From: Neopestalotiopsis rosae
Lineage: Eukaryota; Ascomycota; Sordariomycetes; Amphisphaeriales; Sporocadaceae
Assembly: GCA_023078685.1 (NCBI GenBank)
Contig: JALGAS010000010.1
Coordinates: 1,256,799 to 1,320,798 of the forward strand
Direction: 5' to 3'
Length of the DNA: 64,000 nucleotides
Notes under the pieces: model-generated
Seen by the model: only the letters and a program-made list of their open reading frames with translations
What the model was told of the DNA's origin: nothing
The model's database searches: none
Position numbers and translations under genes: made by a program
Shown here: one piece after another, positions 46,194 through 59,488 of the stretch
How the letters are laid out: each line of letters opens with the position of its first letter
Position numbering within the stretch: position 1 is the stretch's first letter

Positions 46194-47698
46194 TCAGATG
46201 ACATATGCACGTCCGGATCGGGACCCACCAACAGCCTCGCCGTTCATGATTCCATATATGTAAGCTTCGCCAATTAAAACATACTCCCCTTCTCTCTGCG
46301 GCCTGAGTACAAGGGGAGTATCTGAACTGGACGATATCCAAATCCTATCACCTTCTTCTACCATCTCGGACGTTATCCCAAAATAACCCTTTTTGGTTTG
46401 AAATAGTCTCCGTCCGAAATAAGCAATGCGAAAGCTTTCACTGAACTCCATGACCTGGCGGTCGAGCTCACTCTTCTCAGCTGTACCCTCCTGCTCGAGG
46501 AAGCGCATGCTTTCTTGTATCTTGGTCCAGGATGGAAAAGTCGGGTATTTGGCCGACAGTTCTTCCAGAATATATTCTGTATCTTTTAATAACTTGGCCA
46601 GTGCATGCTTTGTCTCTGGGGTTATATCAAGTGATCCAGGCTTGAGTGCCAACTCATGCTCCAATATTCTCATAGCCAGGAATGCTGAGAAAGCACTGCA
46701 TAGCTCGGTAACTGTCGACTCACCGTTGTAGGTGTCTTTGATTATGGTCCTCACAAAGGAAGCATAAATGTCCAAGGCGCCATACTGGTCGAGCCGGGCC
46801 TGCGCAAGAAACTGAAGCAGTTCACCGATGCGAAAATTAGTGTCGACATCAGCAAAAGAAGGCGCTAGCTCGCCGATGATCCCATCGAATTCGATGCCAT
46901 CTACTAGCAGCTTTCTTGGATCGTCGTCATTCGCTTTCTGTACTGATGGTGGCATCAAATCTCTTCCTGCTTGCCACCGTTGTGGGCAATCCTCTAATTC
47001 CAGATTACGTGTGAGCGGATACAGCTGCGGCTTTTGGTGGAAATCAACAACCCATGACGGCAGGTTTTGAGAAATAATTCCACGAAGTCCCAGGATATCC
47101 AACTTCCCGTCTCACTTATCGCTATCCTCGTTGACTCAATGCATATCTTCTCATAGGAGGAGTCGTATGGAGGAAGGGCTTTTGCCGGTCCATCGCCCAA
47201 ACCGGCAGATGTCCAGAGCCCTTGAATGCCATAGATGTGATCCTTGGGCACGCTTGCGTTGAAGTAGCGTGTGTAGTAAAGCAACTGATCAAGCCGAAAG
47301 TTTAGGCTCCTTTTTTTGGTATGCATGATACCAAAGATACGCGCATTAGCTAGTCGGTTATCGACGATTCCAGCCGTTGCATTCGCATTGTTCCCGGGCA
47401 TGTCTTCATCTTCCGAAAGCGATATGTATGCCTTCAATACGGTGTCCAGATGTGTCTTTGCAAGAGTTTCCATGCTATTCATCATCTCGTTCCAATCCAA
47501 ATGTTGTTCACCAATGAGAACCCTGGGAGGACGTCTAGAGAAGAACACTTCTTGCACCACCCAAACGCGATTGAACCAGGTCTCACCTGAGCCGATAACG
47601 AAGGGGAATAAGTGATCGTAAACGCAACGGAAGTAGATTGAGTTTTTTTCTGTAGAGCTATAAAAGAGAAGCGCTAAAGAGCTATTTAATATACCCAA
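46194..47698 (-). pseudogene. HET-domain (heterokaryon incompatibility) gene, 5'-truncated and frameshifted
   Basis: Two overlapping frames together make the C-terminal part of a HET protein. 47698 down to about 47105 contains ETWFNRVWVVQEVFFSRRP (the end of the HET domain with its W..R.W..QE core) and YIQG-like DHIYGIQGL. From about 47102 the protein continues in another frame with LDILGLRGIISQNLPSWVVDF, typical of the region after the HET domain, to a normal C-terminus with YIYGIMNGEAV. One base missing in GGAAGTTGG explains the shift. The start of the HET domain is absent because the sequence runs into the AT-rich transposon block. It is therefore a broken allorecognition gene, and expression is unlikely. 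Confidence 0.78.
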
Positions 47699-50564
47699 GC
47701 AGGTGATCTGCGGTGGGTCATATTACGTCACGTAATATACCCCCCGATGGGTAATCCGGTAGGGCTGCTCGTCGACTTAATATAGCCCTAAATAAAGCCT
47801 AAAAACTCCTATTTTGATAATCGTGGTGATTATTTTTGGCGTTATAGCCTGCTATAAACGTTAGTCGTTTTTTAAAAACGATTTGAAACGAACCGCTTAA
47901 ACGACGATTATTAGCTCTTACGATTTTTAATTTAACGATTTTTTTAATTTAAAACGCCGTTTTAAGGTCGATTATTCGAATTTAAATAAAAATAATATTT
48001 TTTTAATTAATAAATTCGGTTTCTTTTTTTTTTTATACTTTATTATTAGATTTTCGTAAATATCGCTAATTTAATAGCCGTAATACCGGTATATTATTTA
48101 ATTTAAGGTTTTATACTAATTTATATATAGTTTTAATAATAAAAAATATTAATTTTATAATTTTAATATATATAAATAATATTAATTATTAAACCGACGA
48201 TAATGCTTTTAAATAACCCTTTTAATACCCGCGCTAGCCGCGCCGCCCGCCGCGCTATTTAGCGCGCAAGCACCCTTGCTCCCGTTATTATAAACGCTAG
48301 CGCTACCCCGGCTGCTATTACTTTTACCGCTATTACCCCGGCTATTAATAATAATAAAGCTAATAATGCTAATATTAGCGGTAATAATGCCCTTCCGGCC
48401 CCAGCTAATCTTGCTCCCCTAGCCCTTATTCGCGCCGCTCCCGCTATTCGTAAAAGCTATAATTTTAAGGGCGCGTAGCGCTAAATAAGCTGCCTAAGCT
48501 ATTTGCGTAACGCTTTATAAGGCCGTTTTTTAAATCGTTATTATAATATTACGGGTTATAATAACCGCTATTAACTATATTTTTCGGGGTATTATTGCGA
48601 TTTAATATTAATATAATTTATTAAGCGTTAATAGCTTATAAATAATTATTAATATAATTAATTATATATAGCCCCGCCCGCGCTTAAAACGCCGCCGTTA
48701 AATTCCTAATTATTTATTAGGCTAATATAAAAAAAATATAAATTATCGTCTTTTTTTTTGCGCGCCCGTGCGCGCGCTCGCTATATATTATTAATATTAA
48801 ATAAAAGCTAAAGAATTTGTGTGCGCACGTTCGTAAGCTTTTTCGGGAGGAAATAAAGGAAAAGGAAAAAAAAGCTCCCGCTTCCGGTGCCGCCGCCCCG
48901 TTGCGCGAATAATTTAAAAGCCTATTTAGCTAAATCGTAAATATATTAATTATAGCTAAAAAAAAGCGCTTAAGCGCTTATTTTATATATTTGCGTTACG
49001 CGAGCCTATAATTTTATTTTAGCTATTATTTTTGCGGTTATTTTTGCGGTTATTTTTATTATTATTTTTGCTATTATTTTTATTATTAATAATTTTTATT
49101 TTTTTTTTATTTAATATTATTATAAAATTTATTTGCGCGTTTTAAAATTATAATTTAATAATCGTCGATTTATAAAAGGTATAATAAGCAAGCGTTTTAA
49201 AAATTTAAAAATGCCTTAAAATACTCGAATTATTTTTTTATTAGGTTTTTTATAAAGCTATCCGCAGGCATTTCGTTAATAAGCAAATATTTTATTATAA
49301 AGGTATTTATACGTTATTTTTAACGCAGCTATATATTTTTTATATTTATATAGCGTAAGCGAATAATAATTTTTGCGTTTTCGGCTATAATTAGCCTAAT
49401 TATTTGCTTATTATTATAATAAATCTTTTACGACACGCTTAACGCTAAATCGATATTTTTAAATAAGCGTTAAAAAGCTATAATTTTTTTATAATATAAT
49501 TAAATGCGATTATTTTAGCCTTTATTATAAAAATTATTACGGTGCTTTAACGGTTCGCTTTTTAATAAATAAATCCCCCGAATAGCATAATTATATTATT
49601 TTAAAATAATTTTTTAATTTCTTAATTATCGGTAAATAAAATATTTAAAGCGATTTATAAAACGTTCGTTTTTATAATTTTCCCGTTATAAATAATTTTT
49701 AAAAAACGCTATAAAAAAAGGTTTTTAATCGCTTTACGCGTTTTTAAAATATATTTAAGGAATAAATTCGTTAAAAAATAAAAAAATAATAAAAATAAAT
49801 ATATAATATTTACCCGTAATATTATTAACGCGTAAAATAATAATTTTATAAGCTTTTAAAATAGCTTTATATTACGTTTTAAAGTAATTCCGGTATGCTT
49901 TTTAAATTCGCTAAAGGTTAATAAAATAGCCGGAATTTATAAAAAATTAATTACGCTAAATTCTTTAACGATTTTCTCGATATAAAATTTATAAAATAAA
50001 ATAATCGTTTTATTCGGTTTATCTTTAATTATTTTAATTTTTAGGAATTATTTTACGTTTCTTTATTATTTTATTTTATAAATTATTAAAATTTTATCGA
50101 TTACCCGGTTTGCATCCGTAATATATATTTTATAATAAAATATTAAAAAATCGTTTATATAAAAAATAAAGAAAATTATGCGCTAATCGTTTAAAAAAAA
50201 GCACGGTTCTTTTAATAATTATTAAAGCCCTAATCGTTTTAAAATATTCGAAAAATTATTATATTATAATAGCGGTAAATTTTTTAACTTATATAATACC
50301 CGAAATAATTTTACGCATTTCTTAAATTATTTAAAGCCGTTAAAAAGCTCGCAAATAATCGGGTTATTTAAATCTCGTTAAGCGTTAAAAAACGCTATTA
50401 TTATATTAAATTATTTTATTTTTAAATTAAAAGCGGCTATTGTTAAAAATATTATTTTAATTAATTTAGCTATAAATATTGCGGCATAAATAAAAGCGAT
50501 CGATCTTTTCTTTTAAAAATCGCTACGTATATAAATACGCGTTTTATATTAATTTATAAATTTA
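47699..50564. other. RIP-degraded AT-rich block, unidentified element
   Basis: Composition changes sharply at about 47.74 kb: CpA and TpG become rare while TpA dominates and CpG persists, the signature of repeat-induced point mutation. A less eroded stretch (48195-48480) reads on the plus strand like an Ala/Asn-rich coding sequence, and 48860-48910 like a basic segment. No terminal repeats or catalytic motif could be identified. It probably contains one or more transposons too degraded to name. Confidence 0.6.
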
Positions 50565-51075
50565 TATAACGATTATATTACGGGTTTTTAAAATAAACTT
50601 GAATATAAAAGGTATTAAGGGTTTATATTAATAAGGAACGCTAGCTAAAATATTAAATTACATAACGAGTAATTAAAAATAATAATTTTAAATTAATTTA
50701 TAAATATAATCGTTAAAGCGTATTAAATATTTTATTTATAAGTAAAATAAATGCTTAAATTAATTATTAAAATAATAATTATTTATATAACCGTAGGAAA
50801 TCCGTCCTTAATATATTTATTTATTTTTTTATTAATATTTATTTAAATTATATTAATAAATATAATCCTTTTTATTTTTAAATTTTATAAATTATAATAA
50901 TTTTTATAATTTATATTAATAAATTATTATTAAAGCTATAATTTTATTAATATTTATTAATAATTAGCGGGGGTAGCTGGGTTTTTTAGCTAAAGCTATA
51001 ATTATTACCCCGTAATATACCTTTTTAAGCGCTAATATAATTATTTATTTTTTATAAAAATATATATTTATAATA
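50565..51075 (-). repeat. LTR of the degraded Gypsy copy
   Basis: 511 bp, co-linear with the intact LTR at 58841-59352. The terminal TG has become TA and the terminal CA has become TA, as expected from RIP. Confidence 0.88.
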
Positions 51076-51211
51076 TTAGCTTCCTTTTTTATATTTTTTA
51101 TTTTCGAAAGATTTAGGCCGTATAAATAAATTATATTTTTATTTATATCGTATCCCTTAAATTCCCTTTTATATTTTTCCCTTTTTGCTTTTTTTATAAT
51201 AAATATTTATT

Positions 51212-51823
51212 ATATTAAATTTTTTAATCCTTATTCGTAAAATATTCGAGCGCTTAAATCTTTTAAAATTTATAAAAAAAAACGGTCGTATTGCCGATAT
51301 ATTTTATACGCTTTATTAAAAAAATAAAACGATTTGCGTTATATTAAAGGAAAAATCGAATCGATATCTAAAATATATTTATTATCCGATTCGGAAATGC
51401 AATAATATTTTAATAGCGTTTTCCTTCCGAAAAATATTAAATTAATAATAAAAATTAAAAAAAAAAAGAAAAAAAGGCTAATAATAATTTATTAGCCTTT
51501 TATAAAAAAATAATAAAATTTTAGTTTTTTTTAGCCGCTATTATTAATCGATTATTTCGTATCCGGAAAATCCGTGCTTATATAAAGGCAAAAGAATTTA
51601 AATTATTTTAGCGAAAAATAAAAAAATTAAATAAAAAAAATAATTTATTATTTATTTTAAATAATTACGAATATTTCGTAATAAAAAACCTTTAATTTAT
51701 AAGGGTTTTTAACGAAATAAATTAATTTTTATTTAATTTCGAAAATAATTTTATAAATTTTAATTTTTTCGTCGAAACCGGAAATATTAATTAAAAGCGG
51801 CGTAACCCTTAATATGCTTTTTA
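51212..51823 (+). pseudogene. Degraded copy of the antisense Zn-cluster ORF
   Basis: It corresponds to the intact ORF at 59489-60100. The start ATG has become ATA, and many Gln and Trp codons are now stops. It shows the ORF was already part of the element when this older copy inserted. Confidence 0.8.
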
Positions 51824-54683
51824 AATTCCTAAATATTTTTTTTAAATAAATAGTTTTTTTATTTAACGTAAAATTAATATCCCCGTCCGATTTTTTTATA
51901 ATTAATAATTTTTTTAACGACGTATTTTTGCTAATTAGGTTTTATTTTTAGCGTTTCGTTAATTTTAGCGTTTTTTAATATTAACTTTAATAATAAAATA
52001 TAAAAAATTTAGTAGTTTTTTATAATTTTTAGTAATTTAAAACGATAATTAATATCCGAGATCTTTTTTTCGATTATAAATGCTTTAAATTTTTTAAAAT
52101 CGAATTTATCGCTTAATCGCTTAATTTTAATATTTTTGCATAAAAGGTAAATTTTATCTCCCTCCGCAAAAATTAGTTTTTTAATTTCTTTTTTGTTATA
52201 TTTTTTTTTAATTTTATTTTAAATTATAATAAAAATTTTTTAAAATTATATTTATAAATATTTAAGCTAATTTATATATTAAATAGCGTATAATATAAAT
52301 TTTTTTCCTTTAATTAATTTTTTAATAATATCGGGTTCGAAGCCGTAATTAGCGTAAAATAATAATATTCCGGTAAATTTTCGTATTATATTATTATATA
52401 TAAATTTCGCAAATAATAATAATATAACTTAATTATTTTATTAATAATTAATATAATATTTAAAATATTTTTCGAATACTTAATTAGCTTATCTTATTTA
52501 TTTATTAATTTATAAATAAAAAGCGGTAAATAATTTATAATTATATTTTAATTAATTAATAAATAATTTCCAAAAATTCGATATAAATAGCTTATTTCGA
52601 TCGGAAATAATTTTATTTAATAATCCGTATTTATTAGCGATTATCCGTAAAAAGGTATATGCTAATTCCTTTATATTATTTGCTTTTTTATATAAAAAGA
52701 AATATGCGTATTTCGTGAATTATTCGGTAAATATTAGGATATTATTATAAAATATTTTAATTAAGGGTTTTTTCGATAATAATAGCTTTACGATAGAATT
52801 TAAAGCGATAAAATTTTATGCTTTATTTAATAATAATATAAATTATAATTATTTATATTATTTATATTATATTAATTTTGCCTTATTATATAAATCGTAT
52901 TTTTTAATAATATTATTAACGTATTTCCGCAATTATAAATAATCGAAATATTATTAAATTCGCTTAATTATTTTAAATATTCCTTAATATTTATTAATCG
53001 GTAATTCGTAATAATTTTTAATTAATTTTTAAAATAATAATTTTTTAATTTTAATTTTCCCGTTATAATATTATTAATTAAAATTATATTTTTTTATTAA
53101 ATTATTATTTAAATTTAAGCATTTAGCTATACGTTCCGTTTAATTATTATAATTAATTATATTTATAATTATATAAAGATTTATAATCGGGATTAGCTTC
53201 CCGTTTTTTTTATAATAAAAAAAATATATGCCTTTTTAAATATATTTTAATAATAATTTAATCGTCGGCTAAGCGCATCGGTTTTTTTATTTTTAATTCC
53301 TTTTTAATAATTAATTTCGAAATTAAAATTTGCTAAAAATTCTATTTATTTAATTTATCGCTTATTTAATTTTTTATTAATTATAAATAAAGCGAGGTTT
53401 TTATAATCGGTATAAATTTAAACCTTATAATTAATTTTATTAAAATAATATTTTTATTCTTTAAAAGCTTCGATAATTATTATTAATTTTTTATTATAAA
53501 TTTAATAATTAAATTATTTTTTAATAAACTTTTTATTATAAAAAGCGATAAAATATAATTTTTTATTATCGTTTTTTTGCGTAAATTATCCGCTTATAGC
53601 GTAATTTAAAGCGTTTATTTCGATTTCGAATTCCCATTTTAAATCTGCTATATATATTACCGGTTTATTTATAATAGCTTTTTTAATTTATTCGAAAATT
53701 TCTTATTTTTTAATTATTTAAATAAACGGTATATTTTTCCTTATTAAATACGTAAAAAATACGGTTATACCTCCGAAATTTTTAATAAATATTCGGTAAA
53801 AATTTATAAATCCTAAAAAAAATTTAATTTTTATTACCATTTTCGGGGTAAGCTAATTTTTTATTATTATAATTTTAAATAATTTTATTTTAATTTTTCC
53901 GGGAAATATAATATATTTTATAAAAATAATTTTTTTTTTATAAAACTTATTTTTTTCGGGGTTAATTAGCAAATTTGCGTTTTATAATTTTTATAATATT
54001 ATTTTAATATATTATTTATATTTTTCGAAATTTTTAAAATAAATAAATATATTATCGAAATATATTATTACGAATTTATCGAAATATTCCTAAAAAATAT
54101 CGTTAATTATATTTTAAAAATTTGCTAATGCGTTAATTAGGCCGAAAAATATAATTTTATATTCGAAATATCCGTATTTATAACGGAATGCGGTTTTTTA
54201 TTTTTTTTATTTTTTTAATTTTAATTAATTTATACGCATTAGGTAAATTTAAGGCCGTAAATTATTTAGCTCCGTGCAATTTATTACATAGGTTTTTAAT
54301 TAAAAAAAAAGGGTATTAATTTTTAATCGTAATATCGTTAAGCTTACGATAATCGATATAAGGTTTTTATTTAAATTTCTTATTTTTATTTTTTTTAAAT
54401 ACGAAAAATATAAAATATTTTATTAATAAAATAAATTTTATAATTTATCCTTTTTAAATTATATTATTAAAATATTTTTAACGCTTTTTTATATTAAGGT
54501 TTTATCAAATATATCGGTATAAAATAAAAGTTCTTTTTTTTAAAGGGGTATTTTATAATCGTATTTTATATATTTTAATAATTTTATTTTTAATATTCCG
54601 CTAAATAAATCGCTAAATTTTTAATATTTTTCGGATATTATAATATCGAATTTCGGCTTAATATATTTAATTATAAAATAAAA

Positions 54684-55155
54684 TGTTCTAAGGTCTGATT
54701 AGGTAATCATATACCTTAGGCACAGGGAAGCGTTTAATTATAGGATTCGTAGAATCGTTTAATATAGGCTGGAAAACGTGGTTATATTGAAGCTTAAGGA
54801 AAGAAAGAAAGTAAACTAATTACAGGTAAAATAACTCCCTTTTATACCTATAAAACCAACTAATAAAAACATTCTGGAATATATTATTAATTAAATTAAT
54901 TTATAATCAAATTAATTAATAATACGGTTGATTTATAATCAAGGAAAATAGTAGAATATTATAGAAGATATTTGGGTAGGGCTACCCTATAGTATTGCCA
55001 CCGCAATGGCCACCACTTAGTGGGGCTTTACCGAACGTTAAAGATATCGTTAATAACCGATATCTTTACAGCCTTTATAGCTATTATAACGATTTATATA
55101 TCGTTATAATGCTAATTTTATGCACTATCCGATGCTGTATAACATCCGTGCAACA
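54684..55155. mobile_element. Solo Copia LTR with 5-bp target duplication
   Basis: 472 bp, TG...CA ends, flanked by TAAAA on both sides (54679-54683 and 55156-55160). It is inserted in the degraded Gypsy copy, whose sequence resumes directly after it. The same LTR occurs at 56682-57153. This copy keeps many CA/TG dinucleotides and so has been mutated much less than its surroundings. Confidence 0.92.
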
Positions 55156-56681
55156 TAAAATCTAAATATTTTAGGGTCGCTTAAGGGTTTATTTTTTAAA
55201 CTTTTTTTAAGGGCTAATTTTATTCCTAATAAATTTTATTAAAATTAGCTTATTTTCTAATTTATTCGGAAATAGCTCTTTTTTAATTAGGTTATTTTTA
55301 AAATTATATTATAATCCGTAATTTTTATAATATCGCACATAAATTCCTTTTTATAATTTTAGATATAAATTTAAATATATATAATTTTTATATTAATAAT
55401 TTTATTTTTATAAAATATAAATTATTTATTAATAATATTAAATATATAAGGCGTTTTTTTTATTTTTATAATATTTTAAATTTATTAACGATTTTTAAGG
55501 AAATAAAAATTCCTTAAGCTTTTATATTTATTAAAGCTTATATTTTTTAATTTATAATTTTAATCGGGATTATTAAATAATTATATAGCTTAATATTATT
55601 AATAGCGCAAATAAATTTTTTTATAATAAACCGCTTTTGCCTTTTTAAAATTAATTTAAGTTATTTCCCGAATTTTTATTAATTCGTTTATTAGCGCGTC
55701 GTTTTTCGGCGCTAATAAATATCCGTTAGTTTTTTTATTTTCGGGTTTTATTTTTTTTTGCGGTAATATACGTCGTTTATATTTTCGTTTTAAATTCCAG
55801 GGATTTATCCTAATAAGCGTAATTTTTTTGCTAGCTTATTTAATGCTTTTATCCGAAATTCCTAAAAGGGTAGCTTTTTTTATTTTTTTTTAATATTATA
55901 CCTCGAATTAAGCTAATTTATCGTTAAATTTTTTTTGTAAAAGCTTTTTATTTATTAATTATTAAAATAATATAAAAGTTTTTTAAATTTGCTTTTAAGT
56001 TTTTTTCGTTATTATAATAACCGTATATTAAGGTTTTTATAAAAATTTTTTCGCGTAATATTTATTATATTTTAAATATTAATAATTTTTTCTATTAATT
56101 TAATTTTAAATTTCCCTAATATTTTCTAATTTTTAATATATCGCTATATTTTTGCTTTATTTTTTATATAGCGCGTATAATTATTTTAGGGATATTTTTA
56201 TTATAGCTTTTTTTTATTAATTAAGCATAATAAAGGGCTAGGGTATAAAGCAAATATAACGTATTTTCGTATATTATAATAGCTTATTTTTATTTTTTTT
56301 ACGTATTCCGCTAAATAAAAATAATAAATAGCGTTTTTTCCTATTTATAAAAGGAATATTCCTTAAAATATTTTATATTTAAAATATTCGTTATATTTTA
56401 AATCGATATATTTTATTTATGCGATTTAATAATATTAAAGGTATTTAATGCTAAATCGGGGGTCGTTTTTAAATTTAGCTCCTAGGGTTTTTTACTTTTA
56501 TAAAATTTCGATAATTTTTTAAAGGATTTCCGCAAATCGTTATTTAATCCTATATATTTTTATAATAAAAAAAATAAATTAGGCATCGGCGTCGATTCGT
56601 CGGATTTATATAAATTTTCGTTCGAATTTATCTTTAATAAAAATTTTTAATTTCGTAATAAATTCCTTTTTTTTTATAATT

Positions 56682-57153
56682 TGTTTTAAGGTCTAATTAG
56701 GTAATTATATACCTTAGGCATAGGGAAGCGTTTAATTATAAAATTCGTAAAATCGTCTAGTATAGGCTGGAAAACGTGGTTATATTAAAGCTTAAGGAAA
56801 GAAAAAAAATAAACTAATTATAAATAAAATAACTCCCTTTTATATTTATAAAACCAATTAATAAAAATATTCTAGAATATATTATTAATTAAATTAATTT
56901 ATAATTCAGTTAATTAATAATACGGTTGATTTATAATTAAGGAAAATAATAAAATACTATAAAAAGTATTTGGGTAGGGCTACCCTATAATATTACTATA
57001 GCAATAGCCACTATTTAGTGGGGCTTTACCGAACGTTAAAGATATCGTTAATAACCGATATTTTTATAGCTTTTATAGCTATTATAACGATTTATATATC
57101 GTTATAATGCTAATTTTATGCATTATCCGATATTATATAATATCCGTGCAATA
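56682..57153 (-). repeat. Copia 3' LTR (second copy)
   Basis: 472 bp, the same length as the solo LTR at 54684-55155 and co-linear with it, with additional G-to-A and C-to-T changes. The terminal CA is now TA. Confidence 0.9.
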
Positions 57154-58840
57154 CCCCCCTTATTAAATAATATCGGTCAAATTTAATAATTTTACAAATT
57201 TTTAGAATTTATCCCTAGGAAGTGGTTTCGTAAGGCCGTTTGCTAAAATATTATTCGTCGATATATATTCGATACGAATATTTTAATTTTCGACTTTTTA
57301 GCGGACGTAATAATACCGTATAATAATATATTTCGTCTTTTAATAATATTCGGGGTTATAAGCCAAATTAATAGCTTTCGTATTATTTTTTTTAATTAAT
57401 ACGGTATTAATATTAATACCGATTTTTTTAAGGAGATTTTTCAACTATATAGCCTTTCGGGTAGCCTATTTTAGCCCGTTAAACTCGGCTTCGGTAATTA
57501 ATAAAAAAATTATAAATTACCTTTTCGATTTCCAGCTTATCGGTCCGTTATTTAAAATAAATAAATAACCGGACATAAATTTACGGGTTTCGTAATCTTT
57601 AATAAAATTAATATCGGAATATCCTATTAATCCGGATTTTATAATCCCGTTATAAATAATTCCAAAATAGAAATAGGATTTTATATAATTAAAACCCTTT
57701 ATTACCCCTTTTATCGAAATATTCGATAAATTTTACATAAATTTAGCTAAAAACGATATAAAATAAGCTAAATCGGGCCTAATTTATATTATAGCGTATA
57801 TTAATCCACCTAATAAATGCTAATATCGGTAAATAAATTCCGAAAAAGCCGGTTTTTCGTTAATTTTATTAATATATAACGATTTCGGAAAACTAGGATT
57901 TAGCGGTATATTATATAATTTTATATCGGAAAAACCGTTAATTTCCAATAGGCGTTTAAGGTAAATTAATTAATTAATATAAATAGTTTTTTTTCCCGGT
58001 TTTTTTTAATTTATATACCGAGAAAATACGAAATTAGTCCTAGGTCTTTTATTTCGAAATTTTTCGAAATATCCTATTTTAATTAGTTAATTTTCCGTAA
58101 ATTAGGACTAAAAATTAGGAAATTATCCACGTAAATAATAATAAAAATATTAGAATCTTTATTATAATACGCTAATTCGTCTAAAATAAATAGATTAAAT
58201 CCGAGCTTTTTTAAGGCGTTTTTTAATATAATTTGCTATTAACGTAAATTTTATTTAAGGCCGTATAATGCCTTTTTTAATAATATAGCCTGGGTATTAT
58301 CGTTTTTTTATCCGAAATTATTTAATTCCGGATTTTCGGCAAAAAAATCGGATAATCCGGTTATCGGGGTAATAAATATTTTTTCGTTTAATTCCCCGTT
58401 TAAAAAAGCACCGATTATATCGATTTATTCGATTTCCTAATCGTAATATATAGAGAGAGCTAATAAAAGCCTCTAAATAATAAATTTTATTCCCGTAACG
58501 AAAATTTCGAAATAATCGATACCGTATCGTTATTCGAATTTATATATTATTAATTTTGCCTTATACCGCTTAATATTACCGTTTTTATCGGTTTTTCTTT
58601 TAAAAACCCATTTAACGGTAAATAGGTATTTACCGGCTTTTTGGATTTTATTACGATCGATTGCTTAAAAAGTCCTTTTTCGTATAAATTGCCGAAATTC
58701 TTCGTAGGCAGCTTATAGCCATTTTTCCTTTTTCGGCGTTTTTAACGCTTATTTTAGCGTTTTCGGTTTAATATAACCGTTATCGATCGTAGAATAATAC
58801 AAAATATTAGCGAATAATTCGTTATATTTAACGAATTTAT
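56682..58840 (-). mobile_element. Ty1/Copia element 3' part, truncated and RIP-mutated
   Basis: The LTR at 56682-57153 is followed at 57154 by CCCCCCTTA, which on the minus strand is a polypurine tract next to the 3' LTR. Minus-strand reading near 57560-57640 gives GLIGYSDINFIKDYETRKFMSG, the Copia RNase H signature, and further right are reverse-transcriptase-like stretches. Frames are interrupted by stops. The element ends abruptly at 58840 where the intact Gypsy element begins. Confidence 0.85.
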
Positions 58841-59352
58841 TGTAACGACTATACTACGGGTTTCTAGAATAAACCTGAGTATAAGAGGTGTTGGGGGTTT
58901 ATGCTAACAGGGAACGCTAGCCAAGATACTGAACTGAGCAATGAGTAACTGAAGATGGTGGTCCTGAAATGATTCACAAGTGTAGTCGTCAAAGCGTATT
59001 GAATGCTTCACCTATGGGTAAGATAGATGCTTAGATTGATCACTGAGGTAATGACTGTCTATGTAACCGTAGGAAATCCCTCCCTAATATATCCATTCAT
59101 TCCCTCACTGATGTTTGCTTGGATCATACCAACAAGTATGATCCCCTTTGTTCTTGGATCTTATGGATCACAATGATCCTTGTGATCCATGCCAATGGAT
59201 CATTGCCAAGGCCATGATCCTGTCAACACTTGTTGACAGCTGGCGGGGGTGGCTGGGTCTTTTGGCCAGGGCCGTGGTCACTGCCCCGCAGCATACCTTC
59301 TTAAGCGCCAACACAGTTGTTTGTCCTTCTGCAAGGGTGCATGTTCGTAACA
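58841..59352 (-). repeat. 3' LTR of the intact Gypsy element
   Basis: 512 bp from TGTAACGAC to CGTAACA, followed by TCAGCTCCCTTCTCC, a polypurine tract on the minus strand. It contains three inverted repeats at 59121-59144, 59165-59188 and 59220-59239. Confidence 0.82.
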
Positions 59353-59488
59353 TCAGCTCCCTTCTCCATGTCTTTTGTCCTCGAAAGACTTAGGCCGCAT
59401 AAGTAGGTCGCGTCCCCATCTGTGCCGTGTCCCTTAAGTTCCCTTCCATATCCTTCCCTTCTTGCTTTCCTTGTGATGGGTGCTCATC

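Larger units (their letters stand above)
50565..56681 (-). mobile_element. RIP-degraded Ty3/Gypsy chromovirus copy
   Basis: It aligns base for base with the intact Gypsy element at 58841-64000 with a nearly constant offset of about 8277. Differences are almost entirely C-to-T and G-to-A. It runs from its left LTR through the positions matching pol and gag, is interrupted by the solo Copia LTR at 54684-55155, and resumes at 55161. It is cut at 56681 by a Copia element, so its right LTR is not visible here. All reading frames are destroyed. Confidence 0.9.

Noticed and set aside
48195..48480. Ala/Asn-rich plus-strand reading in the AT-rich block, possibly a gag
   Set aside because: It contains stops and has no diagnostic motif. 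Composition after RIP can mimic this, so the element was left unnamed.
50565..56681. AT-rich block as a possible centromere or mitochondrial insertion
   Set aside because: It aligns with the intact Gypsy element through transitions only, so it is RIP-degraded transposon DNA.
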